DNA of 32,945 nucleotides from the NCBI GenBank assembly GCA_024684515.1, contig JAIKWS010000097.1, positions 1 to 32,945 of the forward strand. The letters run 5' to 3'. Position 1 is the stretch's first letter. Each line of letters opens with the position of its first letter. Shown here piece by piece: positions 24,561-32,832 of the stretch. The DNA comes from Prevotella sp. Its GTDB lineage: Bacteria; Bacteroidota; Bacteroidia; Bacteroidales; Bacteroidaceae. A model generated the notes under the pieces. It was not told the DNA's origin. It made no database searches and was given only the letters and a program-made list of their open reading frames with translations. Both the position numbers and the translations under genes were made by a program.

Positions 24561-25889
24561 TTAGACAGACGATGACTCCTTTGGCGTTCCCAACACCAGT
24601 TTTACTTTTGAGATGCGATGACCATCGATCTCAACAATCTCGAACTTGAAGTGCTTATACTCAATGCGTTCATGGGGCATAGGGAAATCACCCTTTAGCT
24701 CCAGCAGCAGTCCGGCTAGCGTATCTGCCTCTCCCTCAACCTCTTCAAACACATCGTCGTCGATTTTCAGAATGCGATAGAAATCGGTGAGCAGCGTCTT
24801 ACCCTCGAAGATATAGGTATTGGCATTCAGACGCACATAGCTTTTCTCCTCTTCATCATACTCATCGTTGATCTCGCCAACGATTTCCTCAAGTATATCC
24901 TCAAGGGTAATGAGCCCGCTAGTACCTCCAAACTCATCAACGACAATAGCAATATGAACCTTGTTTTCCTGGAAGTCGCGAAGCAGATCGTCTATTTTCT
25001 TTGTCTCAGGTACGAAATAAGGAGGACGTATGAGCGACTGCCAACGGAAGGAGGCAGGCTTGGACAAATGGGGCAGCAAGTCCTTGATATACAGTATGCC
25101 ACGCACATTGTCGATAGAATCCTGATAGACAGGAATGCGCGAATAGTTGTTCTCTACAATACACTTGATGACATCGGGAAATGCGGAACGGAAATCGAGA
25201 TCCACAATGTCCTGACGACTGGTCATCACCTCCTTGGCCGTCTCGTCGCCAAAGCGGACGATGCCCTCGAGCATGTTCTGTTCTTCCCGGATATCCGTCT
25301 TATCCGTCAGCTCGAGTGCCTGCTCCAGATCGTCGACACTGAGCACGTGGTTTTCACGCTGTACCACCTTCTCTGCCAGTATGCCAGAACGCAGGAGTAT
25401 GCAGGAAAGCGGACGAAAGAGACGGCTAAGTACCATGATGGCTGGTGCAAAGCGACGGCACATCTGTAGCGAGTGCTGACTGCAATAGACCTTTGGTATA
25501 ATCTCACCGAAAAGCAACAGCAGGAAAGTGAGCAGTACGGTGACTACTACAAACTGCAGCCATACTGCTGAACCAAAATCAATAACATGCGCAAAGAAAT
25601 AGTTGCACAGCATGATAATGGTCACATTGACCAGATTGTTAGTAATCAGGATGGTTGCAAGCGTACGTTCGGAGTCGGTCCTTAGTTGCTGTATCTTCTT
25701 GTCTACGGCACTCTTCTCTACATCAAGGTCGTTAAGATCGTTGGGCGAGAGCGAGAAAAAGGCAATCTCCGACCCAGAGGCGAAACCCGACACGACTAGC
25801 AACAGGGCAGCCAGGACAATGGCAACAATAGCTCCGGTGGTGGGAGGCAGTAGGTGTACTTCGCTAAACAGTTGTTGAAGATAGTCCAT
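24561..25889 (-). CDS. gldE: GldE-like CNNM/CBS-domain membrane protein (hemolysin/CorC family)
   Basis: A 442-residue protein with a DUF21/CNNM membrane domain (helices near 18-40, 82-103, 108-127 and a fourth amphipathic one), the signature LLFGEIIPKVY, a CBS pair (about 205-325, MTSRQDIVDLDF, VVDEFGGTSGLITLEDILEEIVGEI) and a C-terminal CorC-HlyC domain. The family is linked to Mg2+/Co2+ handling. In Bacteroidetes the neighbour pattern ssb-gldE-phosphopantetheinyl transferase is typical of the gene named gldE, although Prevotella do not glide. It starts two bases after the ssb stop. Confidence 0.85.
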   Translation of the reverse strand: MDYLQQLFSEVHLLPPTTGAIVAIVLAALLLVVSGFASGSEIAFFSLSPNDLNDLDVEKSAVDKKIQQLRTDSERTLATILITNNLVNVTIIMLCNYFFAHVIDFGSAVWLQFVVVTVLLTFLLLLFGEIIPKVYCSQHSLQMCRRFAPAIMVLSRLFRPLSCILLRSGILAEKVVQRENHVLSVDDLEQALELTDKTDIREEQNMLEGIVRFGDETAKEVMTSRQDIVDLDFRSAFPDVIKCIVENNYSRIPVYQDSIDNVRGILYIKDLLPHLSKPASFRWQSLIRPPYFVPETKKIDDLLRDFQENKVHIAIVVDEFGGTSGLITLEDILEEIVGEINDEYDEEEKSYVRLNANTYIFEGKTLLTDFYRILKIDDDVFEEVEGEADTLAGLLLELKGDFPMPHERIEYKHFKFEIVEIDGHRISKVKLVLGTPKESSSV

Positions 25890-25891
25890 TT

Positions 25892-26224
25892 TCAGCTTTT
25901 AGGAGTCAGCATCTCCATATTGTCGGCCCATATCTCAGTATAATACTGGCGCTTGCCCTGCTTATCGTCGTACGAAGCATAGTGTATGCGTCCCTCAATA
26001 TATAGTTTGTCGCCCTTGTGCACATAGCGCTCCACCAGTTCGGCCAGCTTACGCCATAGGATGACATTATGCCACTCTGTGCGGTCTGGCACCTGCGTTC
26101 CGTTCTGAAGCGTATAGCCACGCTCTGTAGTTGCGAGCGTCAGGCGAGCAACCGGCTGGTTCTGATCCACATAACGCACCTCAGGGTCTTTGCCTACATT
26201 ACCTATGAGCATCACTTTGTTCAT
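25892..26224 (-). CDS. ssb: Short single-stranded DNA-binding protein
   Basis: A 110-residue OB-fold SSB beginning MNKVMLIGNVGKDPEVRY, with TEWHNVILWRKLAELVERYV and KGDKLYIEGRIHYASYDDKQG. It ends at EMLTPKS directly after the OB fold. The flexible linker and the acidic tail (D-D-x-P-F type) that recruits partner proteins in standard SSB are absent. Thus it should bind ssDNA but not the usual SSB interactome; a second full SSB elsewhere in the genome is likely. Confidence 0.93.
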   Translation of the reverse strand: MNKVMLIGNVGKDPEVRYVDQNQPVARLTLATTERGYTLQNGTQVPDRTEWHNVILWRKLAELVERYVHKGDKLYIEGRIHYASYDDKQGKRQYYTEIWADNMEMLTPKS

Positions 26225-26269
26225 CTTTCCGAAGTATTAGGATTATTAGTATTCGACAGCCCTCGCAGA

Positions 26270-26821
26270 CTACGGCTTGGCAGGTCCCAGATAGCGATAT
26301 TTGAAATTCTTACCCTTTGCCGACGGGAACTGGCTTCGCTCGTCAACACGCGGACGTAGATGCTCGACAATACGATTGTAGCAGTCAATGGGCGAGAATG
26401 CTTTCACCTGTGCCACGAAATGCGAATCGCGATACTGAAACTTGCCCGTTCCAGGCACCATAAGAACCCGTTTGAAGTCAATCGACCCCTCATACCAGCC
26501 TGCTCGCTCTTCGTTGAGCTTGATAATATTGCCACCCATCTGGCGGTCTTTACTCATCCCGTCATCCGAATGAGTACGTATGGCTTTTTTCTCCTTGAAA
26601 TCCTGCATGGTAGCAGCTTCTGTCTTAATAATAATAAAGTACACGCGCGGACGAACCTTATAGCGCTTAGGATAGAACACGTCACTAGCCACATACTCGC
26701 GTATGTCCGTTTCAAGCATGGGTGTCATACCAATGTCTCCAATGCTACTCAGAAAATCTATTGCTGCATCGGCACTCGGTACCAGTGTCTCTCTGTCAAA
26801 ATACCTAATATATAAATTCAT
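26270..26821 (-). CDS. Unrecognised 183-residue soluble protein
   Basis: I do not recognise this family. The product begins MNLYIRYFDRETLVPSADAA, is soluble, and has about 16% Lys plus Arg with a basic C-terminus (KGKNFKYRYLGPAKP). The middle has YVASDVFYPKRYKVRPRVYFIII, then GTGKFQYRDSHFVAQVKAFSP. The frame runs upstream to 26980 through the neighbouring tRNA gene, which cannot be coding, so the ATG at 26821 is used. It lies 29 bases after the last tRNA and 45 before ssb, so it may be cotranscribed with either. Confidence 0.7.
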   Translation of the reverse strand: MNLYIRYFDRETLVPSADAAIDFLSSIGDIGMTPMLETDIREYVASDVFYPKRYKVRPRVYFIIIKTEAATMQDFKEKKAIRTHSDDGMSKDRQMGGNIIKLNEERAGWYEGSIDFKRVLMVPGTGKFQYRDSHFVAQVKAFSPIDCYNRIVEHLRPRVDERSQFPSAKGKNFKYRYLGPAKP

Positions 26822-26850
26822 CTGATTGTATGTTTTCCTTAAAAGAAAAG

Positions 26851-26923
26851 AGCGGAAAACGGGACTCGGACCCGCGACCCCAACCTTGGCAAGGTTGTGC
26901 TCTACCAACTGAGCTATTTCCGC
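26851..26923 (-). tRNA. tRNA-Gly(GCC), copy 2
   Basis: A 73-base cloverleaf on the - strand. The acceptor stem is GCGGAAA/TTTCCGC, the D arm has AGCTCAGTTGGTAGAGC, and the anticodon loop CTTGCCAAG reads GCC. The T arm is GCGGGTCCGAGTCCCGT. No CCA is encoded. Identical to the copy at 27205. Confidence 0.97.
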
Positions 26924-26950
26924 GTTATTTTCTAAAAACAATTGTTTAAA

Positions 26951-27037
26951 TGGTGAAGAGGAGGAGACTCGAACTCCCACGTCGCAATTGACACTACCCC
27001 CTCAAAGTAGCGCGTCTACCAATTCCGCCACCTCTCC
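26951..27037 (-). tRNA. tRNA-Leu(GAG)
   Basis: A class II tRNA with a long variable arm. Acceptor stem GGAGAGG pairs with CCTCTTC, discriminator A, then an encoded CCA (26951-26953). The anticodon loop TTGAGGG gives GAG between stems CTACT and GGTAG. Confidence 0.95.
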
Positions 27038-27069
27038 AACATATTGATTTACACACCGAATAAAAAGAG

Positions 27070-27151
27070 TGCCCAGAACAGGACTCGAACCTGCACGCCT
27101 CGCGGCACACGCACCTGAAACGTGCGCGTCTACCAATTCCGCCACCTGGGC
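27070..27151 (-). tRNA. tRNA-Leu(CAG)
   Basis: A class II tRNA with acceptor GCCCAGG/TCTGGGC, a long variable arm and anticodon loop TTCAGGT giving CAG. The D arm GGCGGAATTGGTAGACGCGC is shared with the neighbouring tRNA-Leu. No CCA is encoded. Confidence 0.95.
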
Positions 27152-27204
27152 ATTTTGACAACGCAGACCAAAAACATGCGTCGCTCTTTTTGTTCAGAAT
27201 GTTG

Positions 27205-27277
27205 AGCGGAAAACGGGACTCGGACCCGCGACCCCAACCTTGGCAAGGTTGTGCTCTACCAACTGAGCTATTTCCGC
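27205..27277 (-). tRNA. tRNA-Gly(GCC), copy 1
   Basis: Identical over 73 bases to the gene at 26851-26923; anticodon GCC. It is the first tRNA of the array in the direction of transcription, 42 bases after the promoter's -7 element. Confidence 0.97.
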
Positions 27278-27319
27278 ATTTACTTCACTTCAGAAGTGCA
27301 TCTCTCTTGATTGCGGGTG

Positions 27320-27350
27320 CAAAGGTAATACATTTTTCGGAACTGACAAA
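27320..27350 (-). promoter_or_regulatory. Promoter of the tRNA array
   Basis: On the - strand TTTG (27347-27350), exactly 19 bases, then TACCTTTG (27320-27327). It matches the Bacteroidetes consensus fully and faces the tRNA-Gly at 27277. Confidence 0.8.
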
Positions 27351-27397
27351 ACTTTTTCTATCTTTTTTTCAAAAAAAATGTATTTCACTCTAGCCTG

Positions 27398-28528
27398 CTA
27401 ATCCATACGACTGAGATAGTCGTCGCTACTGTACTGGCGGAGCAATTCCAGGCTGCCATCCGTATGCTGCATCACGATTGAGGGATGGGAAATGCCATTG
27501 AACATGTTGGTCTTCACCGTCGTATAGTGAATCATATCCTCGAAGACAACCTCCTCTCCCAGCACCAACTCGTGGTCGAAAGACCAGGACGACATATAGT
27601 CGCCACTCAGGCAGCTATTTCCCCCCAGACGATAGCAGTGCGACAGGGGTGCCAATGTGTCCTGCTCGTCAACATGTCGGGCACCACGAACCTCGGGGAA
27701 ATAAGGCATCTCCAGACAATCGGGCATATGGCAGGTAAAACTGACATCGAGAATTGCCGTACGGATACCCTTATCCTCTACAATGTCCACCACATGACTT
27801 ACCAACGGCCCTGTCTGCCAGGCAAAGGCACTGCCGGGCTCGAGAATGATCTTCAGCCAGGGATAGCGATCGTGCAGTCCGTGCATGAGCCTGATGAGCA
27901 ACGGGATATCATAGTCCTTGCGAGTCATCAGATGTCCGCCACCCAGGTTCAGCCACTTCAGTTGCGGAAACCAGCGTGAAAACTTCTCCTCAATATGCAC
28001 GAGGGTGCGTTGCAACACGTCAGAACCGCTCTCACAGTGACAATGACAGTGGAAGCCTTCGATGTCGGCAGGCAACTGTTCGGGCAACTTATCTGCCGTC
28101 ACACCAAATCGGGTGCCAGGGGCACAGGGGTTATACAGCAGGGTCTCCACCTCACTATACTCGGGATTGACACGCAATCCGATGCTGACGTTCCTGCCCA
28201 GTCGCTGATGATAGCGATCATACTGCGACAGGGAATTAAATGTCAGATGACTGGAGCATGCCGCTATCCCCTCTATCTCGTCATCGGTATAGGCAGGCGA
28301 GAAGGTATGGGCAGGAGCACCGAATTTCTCCACAGCCATGCGGGCCTCGCTGAGCGAGCTGGCAGTAGTGCTCTTGATATACTCGCGAAAGATGGGGAAC
28401 GTCTTCCAGAGGGCAAAAGCCTTGAAGGCAAGTATGATTTCCACATCTGCCTTCCTGGCCACGTCTGCAATGACTTGCAGGTTGTCGCGCAGCTTCCGTT
28501 CCTCTATTATATAATATGGTGTAGCCAT
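27398..28528 (-). CDS. nspC: Carboxynorspermidine decarboxylase NspC
   Basis: A 376-residue PLP-dependent fold III decarboxylase that makes norspermidine or spermidine from the carboxy precursor in the aspartate-semialdehyde polyamine route. The PLP lysine is Lys36 in LAFKAFALW. Other features are FHCHCHCESGS, the phosphate-binding LNLGGGHLMTRKDY, LEPGSAFAWQTG, DVSFTCHMPDCLEMPY and GNSCLSGDYMS with the active-site cysteine. The partner carboxynorspermidine dehydrogenase is not in this window. It lies 81 bases after the YggS-type gene; a 13-base sequence including the start codon is repeated in that gap. Confidence 0.94.
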   Translation of the reverse strand: MATPYYIIEERKLRDNLQVIADVARKADVEIILAFKAFALWKTFPIFREYIKSTTASSLSEARMAVEKFGAPAHTFSPAYTDDEIEGIAACSSHLTFNSLSQYDRYHQRLGRNVSIGLRVNPEYSEVETLLYNPCAPGTRFGVTADKLPEQLPADIEGFHCHCHCESGSDVLQRTLVHIEEKFSRWFPQLKWLNLGGGHLMTRKDYDIPLLIRLMHGLHDRYPWLKIILEPGSAFAWQTGPLVSHVVDIVEDKGIRTAILDVSFTCHMPDCLEMPYFPEVRGARHVDEQDTLAPLSHCYRLGGNSCLSGDYMSSWSFDHELVLGEEVVFEDMIHYTTVKTNMFNGISHPSIVMQHTDGSLELLRQYSSDDYLSRMD

Positions 28529-28609
28529 CGTGTCTGCTTTTGCCTATCTGTGTGTCAGTCTGGACTGTCTGTCACATCGTGTCTGCTGTTTCCCGTTCAG
28601 ATATCCCTT

Positions 28610-29281
28610 TCAGTAGACTCGCGGTCCGAAGATGGCCGTACCTATTCTCACCATCGTAGAGCGATGTCCCACAGCCAGCTGATAGTCGTCGCTCATGCCC
28701 CACGAGCGTTCGCAGAACTGTGGGTCATCATGAAAGTAGCGCTGCTTCACGACATCGAAGAAATCTGCTGCCTCCTGAAATTCCCTTGCTATCTGCTGCT
28801 CGTCGTCGGTGAGGGATGCCATCATCATCAGTCCGCAGATGCTGACATGTTTCATTTGTCGCCATTCGCCGTCGTCGAGCAGCATCATGCAGTCTTCTTT
28901 CGACAGCCCGTATTTGGTAGCCTCCTCGGCAATATGCAGTTCCAGCAGCACCTTCACCACCCTATCTACCCTGGCGGCCTGTTTGTCTATCTCGCGAAGC
29001 AGCCGCAGCGAGTCCACAGCCTCAATCATCGTGATATAGGGCACGATATACTTCACCTTGTTGGTCTGAAGATGTCCTATGAAATGCCACTCGATATCCT
29101 TTGGCAGGGTCTCGTGCTTAGTCCTTATCTCCTGTTCGTGGCTCTCGCCAAACACCCGCTGCCCCTCTTCGTATGCCGCCATGATATAGTCAGCAGGATG
29201 ATACTTGCTGATTGCCACCAGACGGACATGCGCAGGCAGAGTGTCCAGCACGCGGTGCAGGTTTTCCTTGACTGGATACAT
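28610..29281 (-). CDS. YggS/PROSC-type pyridoxal phosphate homeostasis protein
   Basis: A 223-residue TIM-barrel PLP-binding protein that buffers free PLP; it has no known enzyme activity. The PLP lysine is Lys26 in VAISKYHP. Family motifs are VFGESHEQEI, IEWHFIGHLQTNKVK, GLMMMAS and the C-terminal GTAIFGPR. SWGMSDDYQLAV replaces the usual S-M-G-M-S-x-D-x-x-x-A segment closely. Its ATG overlaps the stop of the DUF4494 gene by one base (TGATG), so translation is likely coupled. Confidence 0.93.
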   Translation of the reverse strand: MYPVKENLHRVLDTLPAHVRLVAISKYHPADYIMAAYEEGQRVFGESHEQEIRTKHETLPKDIEWHFIGHLQTNKVKYIVPYITMIEAVDSLRLLREIDKQAARVDRVVKVLLELHIAEEATKYGLSKEDCMMLLDDGEWRQMKHVSICGLMMMASLTDDEQQIAREFQEAADFFDVVKQRYFHDDPQFCERSWGMSDDYQLAVGHRSTMVRIGTAIFGPRVY

Positions 29282-29760
29282 CAGGCTTCAAACTCGGGTT
29301 TTGCGTCCTGTTCCTTCTTCTTATACTCGAAGACGTCCATCAGCTTGGTCTCTGCCACCGACAGTATCGTATAGTCTATCATTGTACCGCCCATGACCTC
29401 GTTGATGTTTTTCACTGCCTCGGGCAGACTGCCGGCCTGTACGAGGTAGGTGACCGTGGAGTGCTTCTCCTTTTCCGTCTTCTCGTCAATGGTGATAAAG
29501 TCGAGCTTCGTCTTATACCAGCGGTCGGCATTGGCGTCGTCGCTGAAAAATATCTCTCCGTATGCAGCCTTCTTGATGTCGTCGACATCGAAGGTGCCAC
29601 TGATATACGACGACATCTCCTCGGCTATACGCTGTTCTGCTTCCGTAAAGCTGAGGGCATCCAGCGTATACGTTTCCGACACTTTCTTCTGCATGCCGTC
29701 TTCCATTGTTTTCTCGTATTTGATGCGGCACTCAAACCAGTTTGCTGTTCTGCTTCTCAT
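29281..29760 (-). CDS. DUF4494 family protein
   Basis: A 159-residue soluble protein of the Bacteroidetes DUF4494 type: TANWFECRIKYEKTMEDG, VSETYTLDALSFTEAEQRIAEE, KAAYGEIFFSDDANADRWYKTKLDFITIDE and YLVQAGSLPEAVKNINEVMGG. Function is unknown. An upstream in-frame ATG exists at 29796, but relatives start close to the W-F-E-C segment, so I use 29760. It lies between the pseudokinase gene (40 bases) and the YggS-type gene (one-base overlap). Confidence 0.82.
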   Translation of the reverse strand: MRSRTANWFECRIKYEKTMEDGMQKKVSETYTLDALSFTEAEQRIAEEMSSYISGTFDVDDIKKAAYGEIFFSDDANADRWYKTKLDFITIDEKTEKEKHSTVTYLVQAGSLPEAVKNINEVMGGTMIDYTILSVAETKLMDVFEYKKKEQDAKPEFEA

Positions 29761-29800
29761 TTTTCTGTTATGCTTATATATTTTATAATGTGTCAAAATA

Positions 29801-31093
29801 TCATTCGTCGTTGCCAGGCTCCGTCATGCTGCCGTAGTGCTTCACGTTTTGCTGCAGCTGTGCCTGTATGCGCGAGATGACCTGGCTGGCCAGTACGTCG
29901 CAGGCCTCACGTGGCAGTCCTGTCTCCTCGCTCAGCTTGGCGGCATAGTCCATGAGCTCGCTCATCACTCCCTGGCTACGCGACACGAAGTCGGCCTCGC
30001 TCGACCCCATATTGGAACTGCTATAGAGTGTCGACAGCTTACTGTTGGCATGTTGCTCAAAGCGACGGCGGAAGATCTTCTCCTGGCTGCTGGCCACGTT
30101 CAGCGAGTCGGAGATGCGCTTCACCTCTTCCTCGCTCATTGGCTGTATGGAGTCGAGATAGAGTGCAATCTCGGGGTCTATATATTCCTCCTGATCATTC
30201 TCGAAAGGCTCGTCATAATCCACGCTGAAGGGGTCTACACGTTTCTGCACGCCATTCCCGTCTACGAACTCCACATTAGACGACTCTGGTGTCAGGTCGA
30301 AATAGAGGAATACGAGTAGTCCCACCACTGCCACTGCTCCGATGAGCATCCACACCGAGCGCTTCATGCTTCGCTTCTCTGTCAGCGACTTGCGCATGGC
30401 GACCACTGAGCTGTAGCGCTTTTCGGGATCGTCGCTGGTAGCCTTCTTCACCACTCCCTTGTATTCGTAAGGCATGTCGCCACTTTCATAGAGACGCTCA
30501 ATGAGCTTGCCCAGGGCGAAGACATCGCTACGCTCATCCATCTGTCCGTCAGACAGCACCTCGGGAGCTACCGACGACTCGCAGTCCTCGAACAGCAGTC
30601 TGAGATTTCTCATCGACGAGAACAACGACCCATGGCACAGCAGCATAGGGGCATTGTCGGACTTGCGGACGAAGACCGTCTTCGGATCATAGCACAAATG
30701 GAAGATGCCTCGCTCGTGGAGCTTCTCCGTCAGTTCCATCAGCCCCGTCACAATCTGCTCGATGAACCCCCGGTCAGCCACAACTGCAGGATTGTCGGCC
30801 AGCAGCTTGCTCAGCGTCTGATAGCTGCCCGCCTGTAGCTCCAGCTCATAGATGCCTCCACTGTCCTCCCACAGCTCGTACTTCAGCTGGTGCGGATCGT
30901 CCAGCTGCCTCGACAGCTGCTGGTCGCGACGCAATGCTTCACAGAAGACGAGGTTCTCGGTCAGGTCAGACTTCAGCTCTACCACATTGCGGTATTTCTG
31001 GTCTACCTGTTTCCTGTAGAACTCACCTAGGGGTATTTCCTCGTGGTTCAGGGGATTATTGCCCTGTGCATTCAGCATTTCTTCGTAATTCAT
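29801..31093 (-). CDS. Membrane-anchored pseudokinase (protein-kinase fold)
   Basis: A 430-residue protein with a kinase-like domain (about 20-240), one membrane helix (about 247-266, WMLIGAVAVVGLLVFLYFDL) and a C-terminal acidic, helical tail. The kinase pattern is readable. HERGIFHLCYDPKTVFV (126-142) aligns with the H-R-D-L-K-P-x-N loop, LLCHG (151-155) with the D-F-G strand, VAPEVL (175-180) with the A-P-E motif, and SDVFALGKLIERL with the DVWSLG helix. The catalytic Asp is Cys134, the Asn is Thr139 and the DFG Asp is Cys153. No glycine loop is seen. Phosphotransfer is therefore unlikely. It leads an operon with DUF4494 and YggS-type genes. Confidence 0.72.
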   Translation of the reverse strand: MNYEEMLNAQGNNPLNHEEIPLGEFYRKQVDQKYRNVVELKSDLTENLVFCEALRRDQQLSRQLDDPHQLKYELWEDSGGIYELELQAGSYQTLSKLLADNPAVVADRGFIEQIVTGLMELTEKLHERGIFHLCYDPKTVFVRKSDNAPMLLCHGSLFSSMRNLRLLFEDCESSVAPEVLSDGQMDERSDVFALGKLIERLYESGDMPYEYKGVVKKATSDDPEKRYSSVVAMRKSLTEKRSMKRSVWMLIGAVAVVGLLVFLYFDLTPESSNVEFVDGNGVQKRVDPFSVDYDEPFENDQEEYIDPEIALYLDSIQPMSEEEVKRISDSLNVASSQEKIFRRRFEQHANSKLSTLYSSSNMGSSEADFVSRSQGVMSELMDYAAKLSEETGLPREACDVLASQVISRIQAQLQQNVKHYGSMTEPGNDE

Positions 31094-31118
31094 GTCGACA
31101 TCATATTGTTTCGTCGCG

Positions 31119-31150
31119 CAAAATTACGTATTTCTTTGCACATAGGCAAA
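31119..31150 (-). promoter_or_regulatory. Promoter of the pseudokinase operon
   Basis: On the - strand TTTG (31147-31150), 20 bases, then TAATTTTG (31119-31126), 25 bases before the ATG at 31093. It lies in the gap after asnA. Confidence 0.65.
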
Positions 31151-31167
31151 TTTTCCTGTTACTTTTT

Positions 31168-32205
31168 TCAAATCAGGGCCATCCCCATCCGCCGGCATTC
31201 CGTCCGCATGTCTTCTGGCCAGATGCTTGCCTGTATCTCACCGATGTGGGCCTTGTGGAGCATCACCATACATAGTCTGCTCTGTCCGATGCCCCCTCCG
31301 ATGCTCAGGGGCAGCTTGCCGTTGAGCAGCTGCTGGTGGAAATACAGCTCTGCCCGCTGCTCCTGCCCTTCCAGCTTCAGCTGTCGCAGCAGGCTCTCCT
31401 TGTCAACACGTATGCCCATCGACGACAGTTCGATGCTGCGTTCCAGCACAGGATACCAGATCAGGATGTCGCCATTGAGTCCCGGCTGCCCGTCTTCGGC
31501 CACTGTCGACCAGTCGTCATAGTCCGGAGCCCTGCCGTCGTGCTTCTCGCCATTCGACAGCTTACCTCCGATGCCGATAATGAAGACGGCACCATAGGCC
31601 TCGCAGATGGCATCCTCACGTTCCTTGGGTGTCTTGTCCGGATACATGCGGAGCAATTGCTCACTATGTATGAAATGTATCTTCTCAGGAAGGAAAGGCT
31701 TCAGCTGGGGGTATGTCTCACAAGTAAGATACTCCGTACGACGAATGGCAGCATAGATACGTTCCACCACATCCTTGAGGAAGGCCACCGTACGGTCCTC
31801 ACGTCCGATGACGGCTTCCCAGTCCCACTGGTCAACATACAGTGAGTGCAGATTGTCGAGCTCCTCGTCGGCACGTATGGCATTCATGTCGGTATAGACG
31901 CCATAGCCGGGCTCGATGGCATATTCCGCCAGCGTCAGCCGCTTCCATTTGGCCAGCGAGTGCACCACCTCAGCACTGGCATCGCCAAGATCCTTGATAG
32001 GGAAGGTGACAGCACGCTCCACACCGTTCAGGTCGTCGTTGATGCCAAGACCCTTCAATACGAAGAGAGGAGCCGTAACACGACGCAAGCGCAGCTCGGT
32101 GGAGAGATTCTGTTGGAAAAACTCCTTAATCAGCTTAATACCCTGTTCCGTCTGCCTCATATCGAGCAGACACTGGTAATCAACAGGTTGGATAATCTTA
32201 CTCAT
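31168..32205 (-). CDS. asnA: Aspartate-ammonia ligase (asparagine synthetase A)
   Basis: Makes asparagine from aspartate, ammonia and ATP. The 345-residue product has the class II aminoacyl-tRNA-synthetase-like fold with AsnA signatures: LRLRRVTAPLFVLKGLGINDDLNGVERAV, HSLAKWKRLTLAEYAIEPGYGVYTDMNAIR, YVDQWDWEAVI and the C-terminal SIGGGIGQSRLCMVML. The frame is open to 32274, but the family starts at MSKIIQP and the promoter would lie inside the extension, so 32205 is the start. It stands alone, upstream of the pseudokinase operon. Confidence 0.96.
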   Translation of the reverse strand: MSKIIQPVDYQCLLDMRQTEQGIKLIKEFFQQNLSTELRLRRVTAPLFVLKGLGINDDLNGVERAVTFPIKDLGDASAEVVHSLAKWKRLTLAEYAIEPGYGVYTDMNAIRADEELDNLHSLYVDQWDWEAVIGREDRTVAFLKDVVERIYAAIRRTEYLTCETYPQLKPFLPEKIHFIHSEQLLRMYPDKTPKEREDAICEAYGAVFIIGIGGKLSNGEKHDGRAPDYDDWSTVAEDGQPGLNGDILIWYPVLERSIELSSMGIRVDKESLLRQLKLEGQEQRAELYFHQQLLNGKLPLSIGGGIGQSRLCMVMLHKAHIGEIQASIWPEDMRTECRRMGMALI

Positions 32206-32239
32206 AATCTTTTTACCAGAAAAATCTTGTTTTGCGCTG

Positions 32240-32270
32240 CAAAGGTACGAAAAAGTTAGTAATGTGCAAA
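32240..32270 (-). promoter_or_regulatory. Promoter of asnA
   Basis: On the - strand TTTG (32267-32270), exactly 19 bases, then TACCTTTG (32240-32247), 34 bases before the ATG at 32205. Confidence 0.8.
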
Positions 32271-32758
32271 GCATTTTGAAAAAATATTTTGCAAAAAGTT
32301 AGCAAAACGGCAATTTCGCTTTCTTTTTGATTTAAAACAATACCAAACAAAAGCAGGAGACCACATCCCTGCTGGCGACCGATGGCGTCGCGAATCGCGA
32401 CATCATCTTTATCGTCAACATGCTTTCACACTGGAAAATCTTCCCCCGTGTGATCTTCTCCCATACAGCCTCCGTCTTTCAAATGGCCTGCATCAGATTC
32501 TTCTACAGCTTGACAGTCATCTACACAATGGCACTATTCTTCAGTCAAACTATTTTTGACATGGCCTTTCAGCGTTTTATAATGTAAACATTTTTCGAGA
32601 GCTGATTTCATATTCCCCCTCTTATGTTGTAAACATTTTTCACAATCCTCATTTACTTGTGGCCAACTATCTAAAAATCAATTATATAGACCCTAATTGT
32701 AGATCAAATGACAGGGGGACAGATACTGTCAGGATTGGGAGAGGGGGTCGCAGAGCTC
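32271..32758. other. Intergenic region without a supported gene
   Basis: A frame from 32336 to 32584 on the + strand has 83 codons without a stop, but its first ATG is at 32420 and the resulting 55 residues (hydrophobic, MLSHWKIFPRVIFSHTAS at the start) match nothing I know. It may be a gene relic or the antisense of one. A 14-base sequence, TGTAAACATTTTTC, is repeated at 32583-32596 and 32628-32641. Confidence 0.45.
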
Positions 32759-32801
32759 AACTTTTGGAGCAGCAAGAGCAGAGCCAAACTAGTTTGAGCT
32801 A
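32759..32801. repeat. Dispersed 43-bp repeat, copy 2
   Basis: Same sequence and orientation as 20870-20912 apart from one base; contains the palindrome CAAACTAGTTTG. It lies in non-coding DNA downstream of nothing recognisable. Confidence 0.9.
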
Positions 32802-32832
32802 TGCCGAGTCGCGACAAAAGTCAGCAAAGACA

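Noticed and set aside
26822..26980. Upstream extension of the 183-residue protein
   Set aside because: It would translate the tRNA-Gly gene at 26851-26923.
27995..29374. 459-residue open frame on the + strand
   Set aside because: It lies antisense to nspC, the YggS-type gene and the DUF4494 gene, all with clear family motifs.
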